DNA of 8,533 nt from Myxococcus sp046520405 (lineage in GTDB: Bacteria; Myxococcota; Myxococcia; Myxococcales; Myxococcaceae), in contig JBKGHI010000330.1 of NCBI GenBank assembly GCA_046520405.1, positions 1 to 8,533 of the forward strand. Reading direction: 5' to 3'. The translations under genes were made by a program, and so were the position numbers. The notes under the pieces are model-generated. The model was not told the DNA's origin and searched no databases. It worked only from the letters and a program-made list of their open reading frames with translations. Positions 1 through 7,356 of this stretch are shown piece after piece (the stretch's first letter is position 1; the number at the start of each line of letters is the position of its first letter).

Positions 1-70
1 GGTGCCTCGACGTGCTGGGGCTCCGGGGCGCTCGGCGCCTCGACGGGCGCGCGGGGCGCCTCGACGGGCG
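1..70 (-). repeat. Short tandem coding repeat in infB (VEAP units)
   Basis: A perfect 16-bp direct repeat, GGCGCCTCGACGGGCG on the plus strand, occurs at 34-49 and 55-70, a 21-bp (7-codon) period. A partial third copy sits at about 1-11. On the coding strand the units encode VEAPRAP, VEAPSAP and a final VEAP. The repeat keeps the reading frame and belongs to the low-complexity IF2 extension, so it could expand or contract without frameshifting. Confidence 0.75.
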
Positions 71-440
71 GAGGCGCATGCACCGGCTCCTCGGCGGCGG
101 GCGCGGCGGCCATGGGCTCTGGCGCCGAGGGTGGCTCATAGGCGGGCTCGGCGGCCTGTGAAGCCTCGACCCCGCTATCCGCCGTCGCACCGGCGGGCGG
201 ACCCACCTTGCGGCGCACGACGAAGCCCTTCGCCGTCACGGGCGGCGTGGCCTGCTTCGGCTTGCGCTTGTCCAGAATCTTCTGGACGGCAGCGGTCGCC
301 TGGTCGTCATCGAGAGACGACGAGTGGCTCTTGACGTCGTAACCGAGGCTCGACAGCTCGGTGACGACCTCCTTGTTGTCGAGCTCAATCCCGTGGCTCT
401 TGAGTTCCTTGGCGATTTCGTGGACGCGCTTCTTCGACAT
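1..440 (-). CDS. infB: Translation initiation factor IF-2, N-terminal part (cut by window edge)
   Basis: IF2 is the GTPase that brings initiator fMet-tRNA to the 30S subunit and promotes subunit joining. Only the first 146 or so codons are here; the G domain and C-terminal domains lie beyond base 1. The start is ATG at 440-438 on the minus strand, preceded by AAGGG (445-449) with a short 4-nt spacing. Residues 1-50 (MSKKRVHEIAKELKSHGIEL onward) form the small helical IF2 N-terminal domain. After a basic linker near residues 58-80, the protein becomes low-complexity Pro/Ala/Glu/Val, with VEAP units at its visible end. Such a long extension is known for myxobacterial IF2. The gene follows ylxR by 81 bp, as the last visible member of the rimP-nusA-ylxR-infB operon. 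Identity is secure from the N-terminal sequence and the gene order; no catalytic motif is visible in this window. Confidence 0.95.
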   Translation of the reverse strand, partial: MSKKRVHEIAKELKSHGIELDNKEVVTELSSLGYDVKSHSSSLDDDQATAAVQKILDKRKPKQATPPVTAKGFVVRRKVGPPAGATADSGVEASQAAEPAYEPPSAPEPMAAAPAAEEPVHAPPPVEAPRAPVEAPSAPEPQHVEA

Positions 441-521
441 ATTGCCCTTGATGGCCTTCTGCTCCGCCGACTCCGGGGCGCAGCACCCTAGTCCAAACCC
501 GAAAATGTGTGCGAGTGGTGA

Positions 522-833
522 CTAACACCCACTCCCCCCCGCACCCCTCCCCGCTCCGTCCCCCTGCTCCCATGCCTGTCCGAGCTGCGACGGGTCAACC
601 TGGCCCGCCTTTCCGCGAAAGGCCCTACCAAACGCCTTCCGCTTCAGCGCCGCCGTCAGACAACCGGCACCGCACAGGTAGGCGCCCCGTCCTGGCAGCC
701 GCCTCTTCCTGTCGACCTCGACGGCGCCCCCCGGGCCTACCACGAATCGGGTGAGCTCCGCCTGTGGCCGCCGTGACCCGCATCCGACGCACGTCCGGAC
801 CGGACCTGACCCCTCGTTCTGAACTTCCGGCAT
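522..833 (-). CDS. ylxR: YlxR family RNA-binding protein (DUF448)
   Basis: A small basic protein of 103 aa. YlxR proteins are predicted RNA binders encoded between nusA and infB; the Bacillus member has been linked to RNase P RNA. Family hallmarks are RTCVGCGSRRPQ at residues 13-24 and GRGAYLC at 48-54, followed by a Lys/Arg-rich helix (about 61-75). Four cysteines form C15-x2-C18 and C54-x3-C58 pairs, which could be a metal site, although I do not know that this family binds one. A Gly-rich tail (about 91-102) ends in Cys. An ATG further upstream (941) is open in the same frame but would overlap the nusA end. I chose ATG 833 because the homologous region begins soon after it, AAGGGG (841-846) sits 7 nt upstream, and it leaves a 43-bp gap after nusA. 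Confidence 0.93.
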   Translation of the reverse strand: MPEVQNEGSGPVRTCVGCGSRRPQAELTRFVVGPGGAVEVDRKRRLPGRGAYLCGAGCLTAALKRKAFGRAFRGKAGQVDPSQLGQAWEQGDGAGRGAGGSGC

Positions 834-876
834 GGGCCGGCCCCTTGGGCGTCCCACGTCCCCTCCCTTGCCTAGC

Positions 877-2577
<1,701 letters not shown>

Positions 2578-2639
2578 GGTCTTCTCCTAAAGGGGTCCAC
2601 GGGCGCTCTCGCACGGGGGAGGGCCCTGTATGTCGACGT

Positions 2640-3125
2640 CTAGAACTGGAACTCCAGGTTCGCCTTGGCGATGTCCTTGAAGAGGATGTGGAAGGTTCCG
2701 GCCCCTTCCACCTCCACCGAGATTCCGTCGCCTGCCACCTCGGTCAGCGTGCCGGTGAAGTTCTTGCGCGGGGGCTCTCCCACCGGGCCGAACGTCTTCA
2801 CCTTCACCTTCTGTCCCTTCACCCGCTCGAAGTGCGTCGGCTTTCGCAGCGGCCGGTCCACTCCGGGGCTGGAGACCTCCAGGCTGTACTCGTGGGGGAT
2901 GAAGTCCTCCACGTCGAGCGATGGATCCACCGCGCGCGACACCTGGGTGCACTCGTCCAGCCCAACGCGGCCACCCGGCTTGTCGATGAACAACCGGAGC
3001 ACCCAGCCCTCGCGCTCCCGGAGGAATTCCAGGTCCACGAGCTCCAGGCCTTCACCCGCGACAATGGGTTCGAGCAGGGCCAAGGCCCGCTCCTCCACCG
3101 TCTGCTTGAGGTTCTTCTCCGACAT
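2640..3125 (-). CDS. rimP: Ribosome maturation factor RimP
   Basis: RimP acts in the cytoplasm on maturation of the 30S subunit. The 161-aa product is of normal length. It has the N-terminal alpha/beta domain (about 8-85, with EGLELVDLEF and WVLRLFIDKP), the signature EVSSPGVDRPL (83-93) at the domain junction, and a C-terminal SH3-like beta barrel (about 95-160, ending FKDIAKANLEFQF). It is the first gene of the rimP-nusA-ylxR-infB operon. The frame stays open upstream to 3251 (MKHFEKW... from 3191), but family alignment favours ATG 3125 (MSEKNLKQTV). That start lacks a well-placed Shine-Dalgarno: the nearest GGAG (3141-3144) is 15 nt away and inside a potential small hairpin. Directly upstream lies a strong terminator-like hairpin, so expression may be attenuated. 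Confidence 0.96.
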   Translation of the reverse strand: MSEKNLKQTVEERALALLEPIVAGEGLELVDLEFLREREGWVLRLFIDKPGGRVGLDECTQVSRAVDPSLDVEDFIPHEYSLEVSSPGVDRPLRKPTHFERVKGQKVKVKTFGPVGEPPRKNFTGTLTEVAGDGISVEVEGAGTFHILFKDIAKANLEFQF

Positions 3126-3130
3126 AAGCG

Positions 3131-3144
3131 GGAAACCAGTCTCC
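3131..3144 (-). promoter_or_regulatory. Possible hairpin covering the only rimP Shine-Dalgarno-like GGAG
   Basis: On the minus strand, GGAGACUGGUUUCC can fold into a 5-bp stem (GGAGA / UUUCC, one G.U pair) with a CUGG loop. It contains the only GGAG near the rimP start and ends 5 nt before the ATG. The stem is weak, so this is a candidate only. It would act downstream of the terminator hairpin at 3145-3180. Confidence 0.3.
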
Positions 3145-3180
3145 AAAAACACGAAAAGCGGGCACGCGGCCCACTTTTCG
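3145..3180 (-). terminator. Intrinsic-terminator-like hairpin in the rimP leader (probable attenuator)
   Basis: Read on the minus strand, CGAAAAGUGGGC (3180-3169) pairs along its whole length with GCCCGCUUUUCG (3163-3152): 12 bp including one U.G wobble, around a 5-nt loop (CGCGU). It is followed at once by UGUUUUU (3151-3145). On the plus strand the wobble position becomes a C/A mismatch and the matching U tract is absent, so the element is oriented for leftward transcription. No minus-strand gene lies between here and the divergent nitrilase gene, so it cannot be the end of an upstream gene in the window; it sits 19 nt before the rimP ATG. I infer an attenuator. The possible CACUU/AAGUG stem (3185-3172) would compete with its 5' arm. 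Confidence 0.65.
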
Positions 3181-3193
3181 AAGTGCTTCATCG

Positions 3194-3226
3194 AAAAATG
3201 TCGGGGGCGTCCGTAGCACACGCCCC
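3194..3226 (-). promoter_or_regulatory. Second inverted repeat plus T tract upstream of the rimP leader terminator
   Basis: A perfect 7-bp inverted repeat, GGGGCGT (3204-3210) and ACGCCCC (3220-3226) on the plus strand, has a 9-nt loop. On the minus strand it is followed 5 nt later by TTTTT (3198-3194), a weaker terminator-like arrangement. CCCC at 3223-3226 can alternatively pair with GGGG at 3230-3233 over a GTC loop, so two folds exclude each other. If the rimP promoter lies upstream this would be leader RNA; otherwise it may be promoter or operator DNA. Confidence 0.35.
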
Positions 3227-3319
3227 GTCGGGGTGTAAAGGAAGGACGCACCCTCCTGCTCCCGGTGAAACCCGGCCGACAGGGTGAGGAATTCCCAGGG
3301 GTTCCGAGCCCCGACGAGG

Positions 3320-3327
3320 GTTATAAC
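3320..3327. promoter_or_regulatory. Palindromic -10-like octamer GTTATAAC between divergent genes
   Basis: GTTATAAC reads the same on both strands and gives TATAAC, 5 of 6 matches to the -10 consensus, in each direction. It stands out as AT-rich in a very GC-rich background. On the plus strand, a start 6-7 nt downstream of TATAAC would fall at the nitrilase ATG (3334), implying a leaderless mRNA. On the minus strand, a start near 3313 would give a rimP leader of about 190 nt containing both hairpins. I see no convincing -35 box at the right distance on either side, so support is limited. Confidence 0.3.
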
Positions 3328-3333
3328 GCGGCC

Positions 3334-4136
3334 ATGCACCTCATCGCCGCCGCGCAGATGGTGTCCACCGCCGACAAGGCCCAGAACCTGGAAGCCGCCA
3401 CCCGGCTCGTCCGGCGCGCCGCCGGGCTGGGTGCCCGGCTGGTGGGACTGCCAGAGAATTTCTCCTGGATGGGGCCGGAGCCCGAGCGCCAGGGCGCCGC
3501 CGAGGGGCTCGACGGCCGACGTTGTCCCGCATGGCCAGCCTGGCCCGGGAGCTGAAGGTGACGCTGCTCGCCGGCAGCGTGCTGGAGATGGGCGCGCCGG
3601 GCGGCCGCCTCTACAACACCAGCGTCCTCTTCGGCCCCGGTGGCGAGCGGCTGGCCGTGTACCGGAAAATCCACCTTTTCGACGTCGAGGTGGGAGATGG
3701 TGCGACCTATCAGGAGTCCGCGGCGGTGGCGCCGGGGACGGAGGTCGTCTCCGCGGAGACGGAGGTCGGTCGGCTGGGGCTGTCCGTCTGCTACGACCTG
3801 CGCTTCCCAGAGCTGTACCGGCGGCTGTCTCGTGAAGGGGCCACCCTGCTGGCGGTCCCGGCGGCCTTCACCCTCATGACGGGGAAGGACCACTGGGAGG
3901 TGCTCCTGCGGGCGCGGGCCATTGAGAACCAGGCGTACGTGCTGGCGCCCGCTCAGGGTGGACGGCACTCGGCCAACCGACTCACGTATGGCCACGCCCT
4001 GGTGGTGGACCCCTGGGGCCTGGTGACGGCGCGCGCCTCGGAGGGCGAGGGCCTGGCGCTGGCGCCGGTGGACCCCGAGCTGCAAGCCCGCATTCGCCGC
4101 AACCTCCCCTGCCTGGAGCACCGCCGTTTGGACTAG
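3334..4136 (+). pseudogene. Nit1-type carbon-nitrogen hydrolase (nitrilase superfamily), one-base frameshift
   Basis: Nitrilase-superfamily amidases use a Glu-Lys-Cys triad; the Nit1 branch hydrolyses deaminated glutathione, a repair reaction. The 5' part (from ATG 3334) reads MHLIAAAQMV... to about 3515 and carries catalytic Glu41 (LPENFSW). The rest continues in the -1 frame from about 3519 and carries Lys112 (YRKIHLFD) and Cys153 (SVCYDLRFPELYRR), then GKDHWEVLLRARAIENQAYV, typical of Nit1. Adding one C at GGCC(C)GACG (about 3515-3518) restores ...GLDGPTLSRMASL... and a normal 267-aa protein, with residue numbers as given here. As written, frame 1 stops at 3553-3555, and a product from TTG 3522 or ATG 3531 would lack Glu41. 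There is no good ribosome site (GAGGG is 13 nt away). This is either a real lesion or a sequence error; the exact amidase substrate is inferred. Confidence 0.85.
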
Positions 4137-4208
4137 CGTGCGCGTGCCCGAGCCCGCCCCCCTTCGGGTTCACCTTCGATAGACTTCGGGTCCCCCGGAA
4201 CTCCTCTC

Positions 4209-4685
4209 GTGAACGGACGACGCTGGTCACCCATGCTGCTCGCGCTCGCGCTTTCGGCCCTCCCCGCCGGCTGCACCGCCGATGAGCGTTCGTCCGCGCC
4301 CGACGCGGCCACGCCGCCACCGGTGGCCACGCACCGCGCGAACCTGCGCGCCATGAAGGGCGGCGTCCAAATCAAGCGCGCCACGGCCGACGAGTGGAGC
4401 CCCGCCCGCGAGGGGCAGCCGCTCTTCGAGAACGACAAGGTCCGCACCGAGGCCGGCGCCGTCACCGACATCGTCTTCGCCGCCAACGGCAGCACGGTGC
4501 ACCTGGGCGGCGACTCCCTCATCAGCATCGCGGAGACGCGCACCCGCCCCGGTCAGCAGCGCACGGACCTCACCGTGCTGCGAGGCCGCATCGACGCGGA
4601 GGTGGAGAAGCCCGCCACCCAGTCCCTGTCCGTCACCACGCCGTCCGCCACCATCCACGCGGGAAGGGAGATTGTCTTCCAATGA
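4209..4685 (+). CDS. FecR-domain lipoprotein
   Basis: A 158-aa predicted lipoprotein. A signal peptide (residues 1-21: Arg-rich start, then LLALALSALPAG) ends in the lipobox LPAGC, with Cys22 as the lipidated residue. A short Pro/Ala linker follows, then a FecR domain (about 46-140: GGVQIKRA, W-S-P-A-R-E-G-Q-P-L, NDKVRTEAGA, FAANGSTVHLGGDSLISI, TVLRGRIDAEV). FecR domains in TonB systems relay signals to sigma factors, but many myxobacterial copies lack that context and their role is unknown. No sigma factor or TonB receptor gene is visible here. The start is GTG with only a weak GGAA (4197-4200) 8 nt upstream; the lipoprotein signal supports this start. The stop codon overlaps the next ATG (ATGA), implying coupled translation with the LysM protein. 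It begins 72 bp after the nitrilase gene. Confidence 0.85.
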   Translation: MNGRRWSPMLLALALSALPAGCTADERSSAPDAATPPPVATHRANLRAMKGGVQIKRATADEWSPAREGQPLFENDKVRTEAGAVTDIVFAANGSTVHLGGDSLISIAETRTRPGQQRTDLTVLRGRIDAEVEKPATQSLSVTTPSATIHAGREIVFQ

Positions 4686-5574
4686 AGGCGCTCCTCCTCC
4701 TGACATGGCTGGGCACGGCCCCCACCGGCACCGTGGTGGTGGGCCCCAACGAGTCCCTGCGGCAGGTGGCCGAGCGCACCATGGGCGACCCGCGCGCGGT
4801 GGAGGAGCTGCGCGCGCTGAACGGGCTCGCGTCAGATGAAGTGGCCTCGGGAACCCGGCTGAAGGTGCCAGGCCATGAGCGCGTGCTGGCCCAGAAGGCG
4901 CTGGAGACGGCGCGCACCCTGGTGGCCAGCGCGGAGGGCGCCAGCGTGCCCCCGGAGGCCACCGCCCGGCTGAAGGACGCGGAGACGCACTTCCGAGGGG
5001 CCCGCTACACGCAAGCGGCCGCGGAGGCCAATGCCGTGGGGAAGCTGGTGGCGGCGGAACGTTCGCCGCAGGCCTCCGCCTTCTCCGTGCAGGTGGGCGA
5101 CGGCGAGAGCACCACCGTCACCGTGAAGCACGGCCCGCCGGTTCGCGTGGAGGCCGAGGGCGTCACGCAGCCCGTCGCCAAGGGTGAGTCCCTCCGCGTG
5201 GAGAAGGGCCGGCCCCCTCCCGCGCCCCTGCCGCCCCTGGTGGCCCCACCCCCGCGCAGCCGGAGAACGCCGCGCGGCTGAAGCGGCGTCCGGACCGGGA
5301 TGGCCACCTGGGCCCGGTGAAGGTGACCTGGGAGGCGGTGCGAGGCGCGGAGCGTTATGAGGTGGAGGTGTCCAGAGAGCAGGAACACCGCGCCGTCTTC
5401 ACGCAGACGGTCACCACGCTGGAGGCGAAGCTGCCGGTGCTGCCCGCGGGACGCTACCGGTGGACGGTGCGCGCGGTGGGCCCCACGGGCCCGTCGGACG
5501 CCAGCGCGCCCAGGCACTTCGAACTGGTGCCCGAGCGCCTCAAACTCGAAGTGAAGAAGGGCCAGTGGCAGTAA
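4682..5574 (+). pseudogene. Secreted LysM / FecR-like / FN3-like protein, one-base frameshift
   Basis: The ATG at 4682 overlaps the FecR gene stop by 4 bp. The first frame gives 199 aa, ending at TGA 5279-5281. It has a short hydrophobic signal-like start (MKALLLLTWLG), a LysM domain (about 17-63, ESLRQVAERTMGDPRAVEEL) expected to bind peptidoglycan, an Ala-rich helical stretch (about 66-125), a FecR-like beta segment (about 135-176) and a Pro-rich linker. The last 20 or so codons look out of frame. The -1 frame, open from 5188 and read from about 5254, continues AQPENAARLKRRPDRDGHL, then an FN3-like domain (about 5314-5530: VKVTWEAVRGAERYEVEVS, GRYRWTVRAVG), ending at TAA 5572-5574. One base added near CCCCCG (5249-5254) would give a single 297-aa protein. 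GTG 5317 has no ribosome site, so separate translation of the FN3 part is unlikely. It precedes the HD-GYP gene by 19 bp. Confidence 0.75.
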
Positions 5575-5593
5575 CCCCTGGAGGAGCCACGCC

Positions 5594-7300
5594 GTGCGCC
5601 TGTTCAAAGCCATCCTCCTGTTGATGCTGGTGGTGGGCGTCGTCCCCACGCTGATGGTGGGGTGGCTCTCCGTCTCCCATACCCGGGAGCTCCTGGTGCG
5701 TGACGCCCAGGAACTGGCGCAGGAGCGGGTGAAGCAGCTGCGCCTGAAGGCCGAAATCTTCCTCGGCGAGCCCACCGACGCGGTGCTGGGACTGGCCCGC
5801 GTGCCCGGCTTCTTCGGCCTGCCGCTGGAGGCACAGCAGGCGCACCTGGCCTCGGTGCTCAACCAGCGGCGCGATGTGCTGGCCCTCACCGTGTTCGACG
5901 CCGAGCGGAAGCGGCTGCCGGGGCTGCAGGCCTTCTCCAAGCACGACGTCCCACCCACGGCGCTGGCCGGACACGAAGAGCGTGCGCGGGCGCTGATGGA
6001 GAACATCGACGGCGTGCGCTACGCCGACGTGGTGAAGGAGCCGCGGAGCACCGAGCCGGTGCTGACGCTGGCCTTCCCCGTGGGTGAGCCCGTCCGGGGG
6101 TACATCGCCGCGGACCTGTCCCTGGCGGACCTGCGGAAGATGCTGGAGCAGGAGCGCGTGGGCAGCACCGGCTTCGCGTACCTGGCGGACCGGCACGGAC
6201 ACCTCGTGGCGGGTGGCGGCGGCGTCGCCGGCCTGGGCGCGGACGTGTCCCAGCGCGGCCCGGTGGAGCACCTGCTGATGCAACGGGTGGGCAAGCCGAA
6301 CATGGAGATGCTCCACGTCGGCAACTTCGGCGAGGGCCGGGACGCGGTGGTGGCCGCGTACACGGTGCTCCCCGAGACGGGCTGGGCCATCGTCTCCGAG
6401 CAGCCCGTGGAGCACGCCTACAGCCAGGTGGACACCATGGAGCAGCGCATCCTGCTGGGCCTGGGCGCGGCCATCCTGGTGGCGGTGGTGCTGGCGGCGC
6501 TCTTCTCGCGGAACCTCACCCGGCCGCTGAAGGGCTTCATCAGCGGCGCGCTGGAGCTGGCGCACGGCAAGTTCGGCGTGGAGGTGGACATCCCGCAGAA
6601 GAACGAGCTGGGCGAGCTGGCGCAGACGTTCAACTACATGAGCAAGCAGTTGCTCGCGTACGACATGGAGAACCGCGGCCTCTACGAGAGCCTGGAGAAG
6701 GGCTACCTGGAGACCATCGTCGCGCTGGCCAACTCCATCGACTCCAAGGACGCGTACACGCGTGGCCACAGCCAGCGCGTGGGTGACGTGTCCGTGCAGA
6801 TTGGCCGGGAGCTGAACCTCACCGAGCGCGAGCTGCGGCAGCTCCAGTACGGCGGCATCCTCCACGACATCGGGAAGATTGGCATCGTGGAGTCCATCCT
6901 GTGCAAGCAGACAAAGCTCACGGACCAGGAGATGGCCATCATGCGCGAGCACCCGGCCATTGGTGACGCCATCATCGGGCCGGTGAGCTTCCTGGGCGCG
7001 GTGCGCGCGTGCGTCCGCCACCACCACGAGCGTTGGGACGGCACCGGCTACCCGGACAAGCTCAGGGGCGAGGACATCCCCCTGCTGGCCCGCATCGTCG
7101 CGTGCGCGGACACCTTCGACGCCTGCACCTCCACCCGCCCGTACCAGAAGGCCATGCCGCTGGAGAAGGCGATGGAGATTCTCGACAATCTCAGCGGCGC
7201 CCAGTTGGACCCCAAGGTCGTCCAGGCCCTGAAGCAGGTGCTGGCGAAGCAGGGCGTGCGGCTGGAAGGCCACCGGCTGCCCGTGAAGCTCGCCTCCTGA
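5594..7300 (+). CDS. Membrane sensor phosphodiesterase: Cache-like sensor - HAMP - HD-GYP
   Basis: A 568-aa inner-membrane protein. TM1 is about 7-27, the periplasmic double-Cache-like sensor about 28-285 (the ETGWAIVSEQP near 261 is typical), TM2 about 288-308, HAMP about 305-360 and the cytoplasmic HD-GYP domain about 370-555. HD-GYP enzymes hydrolyse cyclic dinucleotides, mainly c-di-GMP. Metal and active-site motifs are complete: H392 (RGHSQRV), H424-D425 with K428 (HDIGK), H453, H477-H478-E479, D482-G-x-G-Y-P (GYP 485-487) and D506 (ADTFDA). The position four before H392 is Tyr388 instead of the Glu seen in trinuclear enzymes, suggesting a two-metal site. The start is GTG with a strong GGAGGAG (5580-5586) 7 nt upstream. 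It follows the FecR and LysM genes closely, so the three probably form an operon. It might be the orthologue of Myxococcus PmxA, but I cannot confirm that. Confidence 0.95.
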   Translation: MRLFKAILLLMLVVGVVPTLMVGWLSVSHTRELLVRDAQELAQERVKQLRLKAEIFLGEPTDAVLGLARVPGFFGLPLEAQQAHLASVLNQRRDVLALTVFDAERKRLPGLQAFSKHDVPPTALAGHEERARALMENIDGVRYADVVKEPRSTEPVLTLAFPVGEPVRGYIAADLSLADLRKMLEQERVGSTGFAYLADRHGHLVAGGGGVAGLGADVSQRGPVEHLLMQRVGKPNMEMLHVGNFGEGRDAVVAAYTVLPETGWAIVSEQPVEHAYSQVDTMEQRILLGLGAAILVAVVLAALFSRNLTRPLKGFISGALELAHGKFGVEVDIPQKNELGELAQTFNYMSKQLLAYDMENRGLYESLEKGYLETIVALANSIDSKDAYTRGHSQRVGDVSVQIGRELNLTERELRQLQYGGILHDIGKIGIVESILCKQTKLTDQEMAIMREHPAIGDAIIGPVSFLGAVRACVRHHHERWDGTGYPDKLRGEDIPLLARIVACADTFDACTSTRPYQKAMPLEKAMEILDNLSGAQLDPKVVQALKQVLAKQGVRLEGHRLPVKLAS

Positions 7301-7356
7301 CGGCCGAAGGATGGTAGGGAGGACACCACAGTGTTGAGACTCTGGAAGGTGGAACG

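Noticed and set aside
476..488. Small hairpin in the ylxR-infB gap
   Set aside because: Only 5 bp with a 3-nt loop and no U tract; not distinguishable from background in GC-rich DNA.
385..573. 62-codon minus-strand frame overlapping the ylxR end and infB start
   Set aside because: It overlaps two well-supported genes in another frame and has no family resemblance or ribosome site.
3126..3191. Extended rimP N-terminus (MKHFEKWAACPLFVF...) or separate leader peptide
   Set aside because: In frame with rimP without a stop, so not a separate leader peptide; no Shine-Dalgarno at 3191, and RimP homologues begin near MSEKNLKQ. Its sequence is explained by the terminator hairpin.
3234..3239. TTTACA on the minus strand as a rimP -35 box
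   Set aside because: The hexamer is reasonable, but the sequence 18 nt downstream (TACGGA) is a poor -10, so the promoter is not supported.
3321..4121. 266-codon minus-strand open frame opposite the broken nitrilase
   Set aside because: The nitrilase motifs on the plus strand are unmistakable on both sides of the frameshift; the antisense product has no recognisable features.
4157..4190. Possible promoter for the FecR gene (TAGACT at 4180-4185) and the repeated CTTCGGGT
   Set aside because: Only 4 of 6 matches to the -10 consensus and no -35 at the expected distance; the short repeat is within chance for this composition.
5540..7273. 577-codon open frame on the minus strand opposite the HD-GYP gene
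   Set aside because: Antisense shadow caused by high third-position GC; His/Gln/Arg-rich translation with no family match, while the sense frame has complete domains and a strong ribosome site.
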